36,199 nucleotides of DNA from Polysphondylium violaceum (taxonomy: Eukaryota; Evosea; Eumycetozoa; Dictyosteliales; Dictyosteliaceae): positions 1 through 36,199 of the forward strand of contig AJWJ01000227.1 of NCBI GenBank assembly GCA_000277445.1, written 5' to 3'. Each line of letters opens with the position of its first letter. Within the stretch, counting starts at the first letter, position 1. Below are positions 19,084-31,842 of this stretch, piece after piece. The position numbers and the translations under genes are program-made. The notes beneath the pieces were generated by a model, which saw only the letters and a list, made by a program, of their open reading frames with translations, made no database searches and was not told where the DNA came from.

Positions 19084-19413
19084 TTATTCTAATAATGACG
19101 AAGTTGTTGTTGTAGTTGTAGTTGTTGTTAATCTATCATCTATTGGTTGTAAATCTAAAGTTTCAATAAATCTTTTGATAAAATTATCTCTTTCTTTTAA
19201 TTCTTTTAGATTTACATTTATTAAAATATCCATATTTTTATTTATTTCTTTTAATTCCTTTTATGATAGATTATATTAATAAATTACGTACACTTTTTAC
19301 ATATATGCCTAGTATATACATACATTATTAATTCTAAATGTTAATGCTTCTTTTTGTAAATTTAAATCCAAATCTCTTTGTTTTAATACCTGATCTTGAT
19401 CTTCTTTGTCCAT
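19084..19413 (-). CDS. Small coiled-coil protein, 87 aa, two exons
   Basis: Exon 1 (19324-19413) and exon 2 (19084-19257) join in phase 0 across a 66-nt intron (GTATGT...ATAAAAG) to give 87 aa. The protein begins MDKEDQDQVLKQRDLDLNLQ. It is almost entirely a charged helix with heptad-like spacing (NNELKEINKNMDILINVNLK, then ELKERDNFIKRFIETL) and ends in a Thr tract and SSLLE. The acceptor is purine-rich (AAAAG), the weakest part of the model, but it is the only one that keeps the frame. The gene converges tail-to-tail with the FNIP gene (15 nt apart) and diverges from the helical-repeat gene at 19623. It looks like a small subunit of a coiled-coil complex (for example BLOC- or kinetochore-type); identity unknown. 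Confidence 0.6.
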
Positions 19414-19622
19414 TTTTAGAATCTATATGAAATAAAATTCATATGAAAAAGTATGTGGGTTTTCGATATCACTGGTGAATTTTTAAAAAAAAACAATTGA
19501 TTTTTTTTGAATTTTTTCATTTTTTATAAAAAAAAACAAAAGGATAGAGAATTTCCATTCTAGGATTGATTGATCAAGTGTTTCAATGATTCATTAAACG
19601 AGATAGGATACAGACTTAAAAA

Positions 19623-22448
19623 ATGAATTTTAAAAATCTAAAAGAGATTTTGGATATCGATAACAAGAAATATTACTTTTTAAAAGATCATTTATTACAT
19701 TCAGAAGAAATATTATCATGTTTAGATAATGATCTAATCATTCAGTTTATTACTCATTTAGTCGATGTATATATTAGATTTATCAACAGCAGCAATAGAG
19801 TATTCTTGTTTTTACATTTTATTAATCATCATCACACAATCTCTCTATATTTAGTTTTATTTAAAAGTTTATAAAGAACAAATAGGTATATCTGTGTTAG
19901 AATCAATATGTAAACTAATCACATTGATTAAATCTGATAAAAGATCAAATTTTATAAATGTTATTGAATCTATATTTAAAATATTACTCGATACAGAATT
20001 GTTGGATTATTTAGAATCATTAAGAGATCAACAAATTAAATCTTTTATTATACTATTACTCGATTCAATATGTCAAAATCAATTCTTGTACAACTATAGA
20101 AATAGTAATACGAGCAACAATAATGATAGCACAGGCACACCAAACCACAATTACTCCACAACACCAAGTTCAATGACACCAAACAATAATAATCATAGTT
20201 ATCCACAATCACCACTATCTACACCAATTAAAAATATTACATTATCAACATCTAGATTCCTATCACCATCGTCAACTATAACAACATTAAGTTCATCAAC
20301 ACAGTTTCTATCGACTCCCAACACCCCATCACTATCATCATCAACTTCAAATCTTTCATTATCATCATCATCATTTGTCTTACCACCGTCATCAATAATC
20401 TATCACTTAAAAGACTATTACATATCAATCTTGCCATTATTATTTAAATTTTGTCAAAATGATAAAAACTATAGAGAGTTAAAGAAATATTTTGGTAATA
20501 ATTTAATTGAAAATGAAGCTTTTCAATTATTTCATAGAGAATGGTCAAATTCAGATGACTATAACGATAAAATTAGATGTGTAAATTTTATATTATCCAT
20601 TGGAAATCATTCAATTATTATCAAAGATCATAAATCAAAATTATTAAAGTATGTTAAAAATCAATTATTATTATTATTATACTATTATAATATATTAATA
20701 TAGGTTACTCTAGTATCATTATAGATATTATAAATTTTAATGATGATAAAACAACAAATACTGAAATGAATTCAAAAGATTTAATTTTAAAAAATGATAG
20801 TATTAAATATATACAGCAAAAAGGAATTGAATGTTTAGAATTACATTTATTAAAACTAATAGATGTTGATCAATTTTATTTTCTCATTGTTCAAGAAATA
20901 TTTAAACATCAAGAGAAATTTGAAAATATATTTAAAAAGTTGTCTGATAAACATTTTTCACAAATAATTGAACCAAATTTTATTCAATTATTTAAATCAT
21001 TTTCAGATTTAAATTCTTTTAATATGATTAATATTTTAATTAAATCAATGGGTCAATCTTTTAAAAGTGTATGTTTAAAATTTATAATAATAATCAATAA
21101 TTTATTAACAAAAGCTATCTCTTTTATATATAGTATAATGAATATATTTTAAAAATTATAAATATTTTAATTGATAATCCAAATAATGAAAAATATTTAT
21201 TATTAGAATCAATATTATATATTACAAAATTCATTGGTACCAAAGATATGAATAATTTAATGAAGCCATTGATAAAATACTTTAAAACAATACAATTTAT
21301 AAAACTAGATCAATTCAATACACTGGAATATGAATCAATTATCAAATCATTGGTTCAATTATATAAATTTTATCAGGATAATAACTTATTTTCAATTGCA
21401 ATCTATTCAATAACCAATAGTAGTAAAGACTCAAATTCAACAGGAATGATAATATTGGGCGAACTATTAATAGACTATTATGAACAAATTGAACCTGCAT
21501 TCATTATTAGTATAAAGATGTTTATAGATACAACATGTCTATGTAAAAAAGAGAATATTCTTCCACAATTTCTCTCTTTTTACTACAACAAAGAAAGTAG
21601 CGATCAATTTAATAACTATATAGAATCACTACTGGAAAATGATTTGCTCAATAATATCAATCAAAATTATCAACAACAACAAGAGACAAACATTGATGAT
21701 GAAGAGAGTAAGATTCAAGATGAATGTAGAATTAAATCATTTACAAATGCTTTAAATTTTATTAAATTAATTAAAAATCAATATCCAAGCTTTATCAATC
21801 AACAACTTTTACACAAAGTATTGGAAAAGTTGGCCAAATCAATTACAAATGTTTTCCTCTACAGCAAGAATAGTACAAATTTTATTTTAACATTGGTTCC
21901 CCATCTTGCTGGATTTATTTATTTATTCAACGTCGATGAGGTAGATCAAGTTTTCCAATTGTTTTTAGAAAACCTCTCAAAATCAATATATGGTAGAAAA
22001 CAAATGAATGCAACTATTCAAATCAATCATTTTATTCAATTGCTATTGATTTTAAATAATGAAATTGGTATAGTAAATTACTATGGGGATATAATTAAAC
22101 AATATCTATTATACTATCGTCATCTTTATCATCCTGGTAAAGAAGATCCACCAGATTTCACAATGTTTTTAGATCGTAAAGAAAATAATATTCTCCAGTA
22201 TTTGGATCAAGTTTTATCTCTTTGTACATTTAAATTTTTAAAGAAATTAATTTTAATTTATCCAATTCAATTATCAAATTGTTCAACTTTTAAATCTGTT
22301 TATCAAAGATTACCTCTCAAGAAAAAAGAATCAATTTTAAAAATCATATTATCAAATTTAAAGTTTATGCCAGCTTTAGATAACTTGTATAAATTTTTAA
22401 ATAACAATAATATATATTTACCAATTAATAATTATTTATTAAATAATG

Positions 22449-22483
<35 letters not shown>

Positions 22484-23845
22484 CAAAATAGTAATAATAA
22501 CTTAGTTAATAATTTTTATAAAAATATAATAGAATTACTTTTAAATAGTAAAGATTCAAGTTTAAAAACAGAATGGAAAGTTTCATTATCATTTGTATCA
22601 AAAGAATGGTTTAAAATCACAGAACAACATTTTTCAACAAAACCAAATCCAACTTTATCAATTAAAAAAACTATAGCATTAAATAGTCAGTATTGTTTAT
22701 TTAAATCAATTCCTTTATTTAAATGGTCAAAAATTATAAATTATCCAATGGATCAATTAGAAACTATCATGACAAATAGTAGTTGTTTTGATTTACATGG
22801 TATTGATAATCAAAATTTAAATATTTATCTACATTTGGTTAAAGATATCAAATCCTTTTCAAATGTAAAAACATTAAAATTACAATCAATTCAAATAGAT
22901 TATGAACCAATTAATCAATTTATCAACCAAATAATCAATAGTAATAATCTGGTTAAATTTAAAACAAATTTAAATTTAAATCAATCAATCAACACTGAAA
23001 AGATCTTGCTTTTATTGACCAAGTTATTAAAAAATAATTTAAATCTAAAGATTATCAAATTTAATATTATTTCACCAATTAGAAATTTAAATCAATTACA
23101 ATTAATTCAATCAATAATTAATCTAGTTGTTCAATTTAATAGTAATAATAGTAATAATAATATAAAACTAATTATAAATGGATCACATCCTGATGATAGA
23201 TTTTTAACATTACATAATAGCGAAGAGGTAAAGAGATCATTAAAAACCTATTATTCCTATTGTACATCAATTACAATTGATCCATTAGAGAATCCAGATC
23301 GTCTAAATTATCAAGATTTATTAAATATAGAAACTCTGCATCTTATCAATTGTGATTTCTCAATCTTTTTCCAAATCAACTTTTTAGCTCTTTTAGAAAA
23401 CACAAATTCATTAAAGAAACTATACATTGACACAGCATCAAATCTCAACGACATTAATGAAACATTTTCTTTTCTCTCAGTCAACTCTACTTTGGTAGAA
23501 ATTCATGTTTCTCTAGACACCACCAACTATGTTCAACTCAGTACAGGTACTAGCGATTATAGAGATATCTACTCTGGTCTCTATTTCCAAACAGTGTTGA
23601 ATGAATTATTCCAACTCTTTGACTCTTCATCACTCCGAAACATATTTTTATCAACTCACAATTCAAAACCAATTCTCGACGATTTTTCAAATATAAATAC
23701 TTTTGATTTTGAGTTTATTGATAGAGATTTTAAAATCTTACAAAGATCCAAATTTACCACTAAACATACCAAGGGTAGCCATCGTTTTACTATTGATAGA
23801 GAAATTAATAATTCAAGTCCTATTGATTTTGATTTAAAATTTTAA
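19623..23845 (+). CDS. Large helical-repeat protein with F-box/LRR-like C-terminus
   Basis: Four exons (19623-19799, 19855-20648, 20714-21068, 21134-23845) join in frame to give 1345 aa; donors are GTATTC, GTATGT and GTATGT, acceptors TTTAG, TCTAG and ATATAG. Residues 1-880 are mostly amphipathic helices of HEAT/ARM type (for example QIGISVLESICKLITLIKSD), interrupted by a Ser/Thr/Pro-rich insert at about residues 135-220. A poly-Asn tract at about 881-900 separates a second part. That part begins with an F-box-like helix pair (KTEWKVSLSFVSKEWFKITE, about residue 920) and continues as irregular LRR-like sequence (KTLKLQSIQIDYEP, NIETLHLINCDF, LKKLYIDTASNL). The N-terminal part is not recognised. 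The whole is one open frame through the Asn tract, so it is either a true fusion or an ancient join of two genes. No signal peptide or membrane segment is seen. Confidence 0.75.
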
Positions 23846-23874
23846 TATAAATAAATTTAAATAATAATACCTTT

Positions 23875-24015
23875 TTACAATCCATAGCATTTAAAATTTG
23901 TTGAAAGTTTTGATATATTTAATCCTGGTTTTTGTTTTTTTAATCTATTTTTTGTACTAGAAGAAGATTTGGTTTCTTCTTCTCTACATTTTTTTGTAAT
24001 AATTGAATATGACAT
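23875..24015 (-). CDS. Possible 46-aa basic micro-protein
   Basis: An ATG-initiated frame of 46 codons runs from MSYSIITKKCREEETKSSSS to SKLSTNFKCYGL. It lies between the stop of the helical-repeat gene (30 nt away, convergent) and the end of the SANT gene. Lys- and Ser-rich codons, an A-rich start context (ACAAATAAAAATATG) and a gene-like position support it. There is no homology evidence and the length is within chance expectation for AT-rich DNA. Treat it as a candidate. Confidence 0.4.
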   Translation of the reverse strand: MSYSIITKKCREEETKSSSSTKNRLKKQKPGLNISKLSTNFKCYGL

Positions 24016-24314
24016 ATTTTTATTTGTTTGACTACACTATTCACTATTTTTACTTTTTTATACTTTAATTTTTTTTTCAAAAATTTGAAATTTTGGTGTG
24101 TTTGAAATGAATTAGTCATCATTTCCAAAAAAGGGGGAATTTGTTTTTGGAGATGTATATTTGATAATTTTAGATAAATTTGGAGTTATACTTTTTCCAT
24201 CATCCAGAAAAGAAAAAAACAAAAAGTAAGTTCAACAAAAAATAATTATTGAACAAAGTAAAAAGTTAAATAAATAATGAGAACCAGTTTCTATACCTTT
24301 ATTTTTTGAATAAT
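24016..24314. other. Intergenic spacer, T-rich
   Basis: These 299 nt are AT-rich, with T-runs near 24045-24080. They hold the 3' end of the SANT gene (minus strand) and, if real, the promoter of the 46-aa candidate. No other gene was seen. Confidence 0.35.
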
Positions 24315-27300
24315 TTAAAAATATACTCCAACTGATTTTTTATAAACTTCATATCTTTCTGCTGCCAACTCGAGTAATAAATATTTAAAAGCAGATAATT
24401 CACTTGTCAACTCTTTCATTCTACATATGACTTCATTTGTATCTTTCCCACTTTCAATATCTAAATAAAATAGAAAACATATTAATATCAAGAGAAATAG
24501 TATATTTAAAAATAGATTCAAAAAACTTACTTTGCTTATTTAAATCACTGATTCTAGAACATTGTATTCTTAATAATCTTCTACATTCTAACCATAGCTC
24601 TCTTTTTCCAATAAATAATCTGTAGGGGATTGGACTTTTGTCTGGATTGAATAATATATTGAAATTTGTGTTTGTTGAGCCACTAGAGTATGTCAATTTA
24701 CTACTAGTATTAGTTGAAGAAGGAGGTGATGCAATGGTAGTGGTAGAGGGTGTACTTGGGGTGGTGGTAGAAGGAGTACTAGAGGATACATTTCCAACTG
24801 ATGATGTTGCACTTGCATTGGTTGATGGATTAGAAGGAGATGTTGTAGTACTGCTAGTATTGGGTAAATTTGAACTAGTAGATGTTGTTGGACTAGTTGG
24901 AGTTGGAGTTGGAGTTGGGGATGGAGTTGCTATTGAGGCTGATGCTGATGTTGTTGCTGTTGTTGTTGCTGTTGTTGACAAAGCTGGAGTTGTTGTTGTT
25001 GGTAATGGTTTTACATTTGAAATTCGATTATTTGTTGCCACTGAAGATGTGGTTGATACTGTTGATGATGGATATGATGTAGTGGTAGTGGTAGGTTGTG
25101 GAGTTGAAGATTTAAGTTGAGGAGTTTGATGAGTTTGTTGTTGTTGTTGTTGTTGTTGTTGTGGTTGTGGTTGTGCAATTGGTTTGGCACTAGTAATTGT
25201 CTGAGATGTTACTAGAGTTTGAGATGTTGGCATGGGTGCCTTTGGTTGTAAAGCAGGGCTTGATGAAGCTACAGTAGTTGTACCAGCACCAGCAGGGTGA
25301 TTTGCTACAATAACAGAAGTTGGTGGTTTTGAAGTCATTGCAATTGGTTTACCTGCAGCAGTTGTAGTAGTAATGATGGTAGTTGTCGTTGGAGTTCCTT
25401 TGGCTGAAATCTTGTATTGAGGGGAAACAATGACTCCAGGTGGATTTTTACTGAGACAACATGTACAAGTATAAATCTTCTGACCCGTACTAGTGATAAT
25501 TGTCTTTGGTAAAGATTTGTTGTTTACAGTCACAGGCTTAGGTGGTACAGCTAGAGCAGATGTTGGCTTTGGTGGAATTTGACCATTGGAAAGTGTAGTT
25601 GTTGTGACCACTCCATTTGCAGCTGTAGTAGTTGTTGGTGGCGGTTTGGATATAACACCAGCAATATTACTTGGGGTATTTGGGATACCTGCAGTGGGCG
25701 ATCTTGCAATGGTTGTTCCTACCAATGGACCCTTTGGAATAGATGATGGAATACCAGTAGATGTGGTGGTGACTACATTTGATGAGGGAGCAACTTTGGC
25801 TGTGGATGTCATTACAACTGGAGCTGAGGATACTGTTACAACTTTACCATTCACAACAGCAGTCGTGGTAGTAGCCGCTGGTGGCTTTGCAACAACCAAA
25901 GGATTATTTAAAGAACCTGTTGTTGATCTAGTGACTATAGTTTGTGGTTGTGGCTGTGGCTGTGCTCCGGCTTTAGCTACTGTTGTTGATACAGGTGCAG
26001 GAACTGGTGAAGGGGCAGGTGAAGGGGCCACTAGAGTAGAACCTGTTGTTGTCGCAGTTGGTGAAGTAGTTGTTGCGACAACTGTTTGGGTAGTACCAGC
26101 AGGTGGTTTAGAATAAGCAGGAGGTTTGACATAAACATGTTTTACAGTGGTAGTTTGACCATTAACAATTGTTGTTGTTGAAGTTGGTGAGGCTGTTGTT
26201 GGTGTTGTAACTTGTTGAGGAGCAGGACCAGCAACAGGTCTAACAATTGTTGTTGTAGATCCAGCAGGTGGCTTAGCAGTGATGGTTGAGGGTGCAAGAT
26301 TTGGAACACCAGCCGCTGGTTTGTTTATAATTAATTGAGGACTTTGTTTAACTACTGGTTTCATTGGGAGGGGAATTGGTTTTACTGTGGAAGTTGTTGT
26401 ATTTGGTGTTATTGGTGCTGTAGTTGTTGGAATAGGTGCTTGTGTTAAAGTTGTTTTTACTACTGAATTTGTTGTTGTAACATTGGTAGCGGGTGTAGGT
26501 GTAGTTGTTGTGGTAGTTGTTATTGGTTTAGGTGGTATTTTAGATACAGTTTGTTGCGGTGCAACAGTAACTGGTGTAGTAGATGTAGATGATGGTTGAG
26601 TAGTGGTAGTGTTATTTGTACTAGGTTTTATAGAGACAGGAATAACAGTTGGTGATGTTGATGGTTTAGCTAAATCTTCATTCTTTACCACTACGGGAGT
26701 AGTAGTATTTGTTGTTGGTGTTGATGTAGTTGAAGGAGTGGTGGTGGGAATAGTTGTAGTATTGGTGATAGGAGTAGTAGTAGTAACTGAATCTACTGAA
26801 ACTTCTTTCTTGATAACAGGATCGGTAGGTGACAAAGAATTTACATTATTAATATTATTTACAGGTGGTTTTACAATTATATTTGTGACTAATATATCAG
26901 AAGCCTTTAGTACGTTATCAAACATTTGAATAATAATGGAACGATCATTGATATCCTCTATATATTGCCATGTACTAAATATTGAATTAAAATTGATAGA
27001 AACAAATTCCTTTTCTTCAAAAGAGTTTGAAATGGATTCAAAGAAACCTCTTTGTTTGGATACTATTGAATTTGAACTATTATTTAAATACTCTAAAGAG
27101 AATGCAGGTATGTCCAATAATTCCTTTGAGATTAATTTTGGATCATATTCAAGTGTTGGATACTTTATATTATTTGAAGGTGTAACTGTTTCCAATTTAG
27201 CTTCAAGTAATTGTTGTAATTTGTATCTATCCATAGAGTCTGCCAATGATTGTACTAATCTGCTTACTAATTCTTGTGATGTTTGTGTTGTTGGTGGGGC

Positions 27301-30300
27301 TGCTGGCATCAATGATGCAATCTGTGAATAATATAATTGTCCTAATTTTTGATTCTTGTTTGTCGTTGTTGTTGTTGTTAAACTATTACTAATAATTGAT
27401 TTACTACTATTACTAATGGTAGTTAATGATTTAGTTTCATTTTCTACAACATTATTATTGTTATTCTTTGTTGTATTAGGTTGTTGAGTTTCTTTAACTA
27501 CTTCTTTACTTTCTTTTTCTTTAAGATTATTATTTTCTTCATCTGCAAGAGGATCGGCACTAAATTCCCATATCTCTTGACCAATATCCAATTCTAATTT
27601 TAATTCCTCTTCTTTAACCCAGAAACCTTTGGTTTTGTTCATATTAAACATTACTACTTTATATCTAATAATTGGAGGTGGTAATGTTGGTGATGGTGGT
27701 GGTGTTACTTGTGTTGTTGTTACTGTTAGTGTAGTGGTTGGGGATGGTGAAGCAGATAAAGGTGTCAATGGTTGTAATAATGTATCAATGGTTGAATTTG
27801 TATAACTATCAATGGCACTATCGACAGCCAATGGATTTAAATCTGAAAAGTTTATGTTTATATCCAATCCATCCAATATTGAACTTGAACCAACTGCCAA
27901 TGGTGATATATCCATAGCTGATGTAGTAGTAGTAGTAGTAGTAGTAGTAGTTGTTGTTGTTGTTGTTGTTGTTGTAACTGGTGGTGTTGTTGAGCTATTC
28001 TTATTTTTACCATTACCACTACTACCATTACTATTATTTATATTCTCCCATTCCAATATTTTAACTTCAAACCATTTGCCTACGGGTAATGTTTCTGGAT
28101 TCTCATAGAAATAAAACAAGGCACTACCGACAGTGTACTTTACAAAGGAAGGGGTTTCATTCATTTTCAGCTTACTTGGCTTGGGGACATTCTTGGGTGT
28201 TCTTGTCACTGGTGTAGTGATACGAGAGAATCTAAATATTCTTTTGGTGGTTCTGGATTTCTTTTTCACACGACTATCATCATCACTTGCCGCTGTCAAT
28301 CTCTTGCTGGTGGTGTTAATATTCAATGGTGGTGATGTAGTTGTTGAAATGGATGACGATGATTTGGTGAGGCTTGAGGATGGAGGAGGCATAATGGATG
28401 TCGATGAATCAGATTTAACAATCATTGTACTTTCGTTCTTGGGCAACGTAATACGTGCTTTGGTGTCACTGTCCGAGTGGCCAAACAGTGGTCCTAGCAG
28501 AGTGAGTTTAACATCGTAATAAAAATTCTTGATCTGGGTAGGTGACTTTGTGCCACACATAAGTGTAGAGATGATTTGCCAGTCACGTCCATAGGCACAA
28601 AACAGTTCTTTAAAGAACAGCTTCTCCTCCTCGTACCAAACAGTAGGTTGAAAATGTTTTTGTACATGAGGATCCATTGTAAATCTCTTTGTTCTCTTTG
28701 ATGTAGCTGGTACAATACTATTTGATGCAGAGGTTGTCGTTGTTGTTGTTGGTGGTGTTGATGTTGGTGATGATGTTGATGCACTTGTTGAAGGCACTGT
28801 TGTAGAGTTTGGACTGCCATTGATGGGAATGCTTGTGGCAGACACAGAGGGCACCAAACTGTTACTCTTGGCGTCTTCGGCGGCATTTATACTCTTGATC
28901 AAAGAATTGGGCGACAATGGTGAATTGAATATATCGGTAGCACTGGCCCCGATACCATTGTTGCTTGTTGCTAAAATATTACTAAATACACTACAATTAC
29001 TAAATATGCTGGGTGTAGGTGGAGGTGAATCTGATGGGGAGGAAATGTGCTCTCCGGCATGACTCTGTGCCCCAGCGCCATTACCCATCCCAACACTCAT
29101 ACCACTATTGATATAAGAGGGCGAAACGGGTGACATGATCGGCGATAGAGGCGACAGCGGAGAGAGGGGACATGCCGAGGGCAATGGTGCAAAGTCCATT
29201 ACGCTGGGCGACATTGGTGATGCAATTGGAAATCCAACCGGTGAAAAAGGTGCTAAAAATGATAAACTTTGGAATCCATGTGGATCACTGATCGATGACA
29301 ATGGTCCATAATAATGTTGTGTATTTTTGTTGTTTACTAATGTTACTGCTGTTGATGAAGGTAAATGTAATATCTCTGTATCTGATTCATAAAATTTACT
29401 TTTACCATTACTGTTGTTGTTTGATTTAATTGTTGACGATGATTTTGGAGTTGAATACATGGGCATTGGGGGACCTTCATCACCACTTGAATCATAATCT
29501 GATATATTAACATCCATATCTGAACTATTATCTGACAAATGCTCATCATCATGTAGTGACGATGAAGATGACTTTGATTTAGATTTAGATTTACTTAATT
29601 TCTTTGATTGAGATTTACTTTTTGATGACGATGATGATGATGATGATGTTGATGATGATTTCTTTGATGATATTGATGGTGATGATGATGATGACGATAA
29701 TTTATTTTTAGACGTTGATGATTTCTTTTCTTCTTCTTTTTTATCTGCACTGCCGCCGCTGCGAGATACTTTAATTTTTTTAGATGATGATTTACTATTG
29801 TGACTATCATCATTATCATTACTATTTACATGGTTATCCTTTTCAACATCATTTGTTGAGATTTCATCTAATTTTGATTTCCTCTTTTTATTCTTACTAC
29901 TGCTACTACTGGTACTGTTATTATTATTATTATTATTAGTAGTCGTCATACTACTAGCACCTAAACTATTATTTAAATTATTGAGTGTATTTAAATTTTC
30001 AATAAATGAATGATTAATCTTTTCATCCAAAGGTGTACCAAAATCGCTTGGTAAACCACCCAGTGTCGGTGTGGGTAGTGTGTAGATATCCATCATTGAA
30101 TATGAACTATTTAATCCAAAATTAGGATTCATTACTACCAAAATTGATTTGAATGATTGTTGTTAGTATCTATAATATATATTAATTTAATTTAATTAAT
30201 AATATTTACCATCTTGAGATGATATGACATCAATCATTGGTGACATGGATACTGAAGGTGGTAAAAACATATGATCTTGCTGCAAAGGCTGCAGTGACGC

Positions 30301-30951
30301 TGACAATGGTATTGAATCTTGGGATGATATCCTTCTTTTTGTATGTATACTATAAAGAATTGAATGGATATTAATATAAATATAGATAATAATAATAATA
30401 TTAAAAACCTACTATTCTGTCTCAATATCGCTTGAATCCGATATAGTATTTGTATGATCTACACTTTTTGACAACGACGATGATTTCTTTGAACTACTAT
30501 TATTATTACTACTGCTACTACTTTTCTTTGTTGTTGATATCGAAGATGAGGATGCTGATAATCTATTATTTTTTTTCGTACTTGTACTTGTAGTTGTCGT
30601 CGTTGTCGTTGTTGACTTTTTCTTTTTACTACTACTAGATGACGCCGATGCTGCTGTAGATGACGACGACGATGTACTAGTAGTTGTTGTAGTTGGATTT
30701 GCTGGAATAACTCTATTTTCATCAGCATCACCAGTTACATCTAAATCATCGTCACTGTCATTCATAATATCAATTTCCTCATCTTCGTTATCCTGTTGTT
30801 TATTTCTATTTTTTCTTCCATTGACCTTCATTATATCTATGTTTATATAGTTCTTATTGCTACCAATTCTATTATTACTGCTGCTGTTATTACTACTAAT
30901 ATTACTATTATTGTTATTTACTAATAAAGAATATGTATCAACCGAAACCAT
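24315..30951 (-). CDS. Large SANT-domain chromatin protein with Tudor-like module, 2142 aa
   Basis: Four exons (30413-30951, 30210-30349, 24531-30134, 24315-24460) join in frame to give 2142 aa. The intron before exon 3 has a perfect TACTAAC branch point and a TTGGTAG acceptor. Residues 1-700 are Ser/Lys/Asp-rich and disordered, with acidic patches and basic runs like nuclear localisation signals. A SANT domain lies at about 720-775 (PTVWYEEEKLFFKELFCAYG, then GTKSPTQIKNFYYDVK); the 'GTKS..Q.KNFY' end is typical of NCoR/SMRT-type SANT domains. A Tudor/Agenet-like barrel seems present at about 890-1065 (GSALFYFYENPETLPVGKWF, then IRYKVVMFNMNKTKGFWVKE) but split by a Ser/Thr insert of about 110 residues. 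About 1000 residues of Thr/Pro-rich sequence follow, with one Cys cluster (IYTCTCCLSK, about 1780), then a conserved-looking basic and helical C-terminus (about 2050-2142: RELWLECRRLLRIQ, LLLELAAERYEVYK). Probable role: histone-binding corepressor or chromatin scaffold. Confidence 0.85.
27923..27975. repeat. Trinucleotide tract encoding poly-Thr
   Basis: A run of TAG/TTG triplets (read as ACT/ACA on the minus strand) encodes the Thr run in the insert that splits the Tudor-like module of the SANT protein. Being a pure triplet repeat, its length is likely to vary between strains. Confidence 0.85.
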
Positions 30952-31842
30952 TTATATCACTATCTAATCTTTCTAAATTTCCAATTGGCGAGTCCTCACA
31001 CACTATGAGTACAATCCAATCACACTACTATATAACGCGCACACACACACAAACAAACTGGCTGGCTATACAATAATTTTAAAAAAGATGTAGTAGTGAT
31101 GCTGCTGATGATGATGATGATGATGCAAGATCTGTGTCTTTAATTTTTCCCCTGGGATATTCTTTTTGATGGAATTCCTTTGGTTTTGTGTTGTTGTTAT
31201 TATTATGATTATTGATAGACGGATACAATACAGATATTATCTATTATAATAACTTCACACACAGTACTGCTAGCAGAGACAAACAAACACACAATCCAAA
31301 TTAATTGGTGATAGAAGGCTTGTGGTGGGTGGTGTCGATGGATAATTAGAAACGCGAAAGGGATTTTTCGTCGTTGTTTATTTTTTTTTTATTTTATTTT
31401 TTTTTATTTTTTATTTTTTTTGGATTTTTATTTTGATAATATTTTGAATTTTTGATGGGGGGCGCAAGGCTCGAGCGTACGGTGATGGGTGGGGGTGAGG
31501 AATGCTAATGCTGGGTGAAAAAGTATTCTGACCAATTCTCTTCACCCCCTTTATTAAATCAATAATGATTTTATATTGGGCCTACATCATCTTCAATTTG
31601 CTTTATATCAATCACAAAAACAATTATGTGAATAAAGTAAATTAGGCGCACCCAATTATTTTCTTTTTTAGGTAAAATGAAATCCAATATATAAATAGAA
31701 AATGGAGATATATATCTTTGATCAAATAAAAAAAAAAAAAAAAAAAATTAATTAAAAAAAAGATATTTTGTTTGTTTGTTTGTACAAGTTGATATCTATT
31801 ATCATAGGATAATTTTATTTAATTGTATATTGGCCAATGTAT
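30952..31842. promoter_or_regulatory. Long upstream region of the SANT gene
   Basis: These 891 nt separate the SANT gene start from the end of the RhoGAP gene. They contain a CA run (about 31040-31055), a GAT triplet run (31105-31123), a T-rich stretch (31380-31420), a locally GC-rich patch (31454-31500) and a poly-A run (31728-31747). A long 5' leader and promoter for the SANT gene is the simplest reading. No coding frame or RNA gene was recognised. Confidence 0.45.

Noticed and set aside
24638-28519. Several long plus-strand Val/Gly-rich frames opposite the SANT gene
   Set aside because: They mirror poly-Thr, Pro and Ala codons of the SANT gene and have no introns, domains or start contexts of their own.
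30412-30951. Treating the Ser/Thr-rich 179-codon frame as a separate gene
   Set aside because: It joins in phase through two canonical introns, one with a TACTAAC branch point, to the SANT reading frame, so it is exon 1 of that gene.
31037-31130. CA and GAT microsatellites as possible functional repeats
   Set aside because: Simple repeats like these are common in dictyostelid spacers, and nothing marks these as special.
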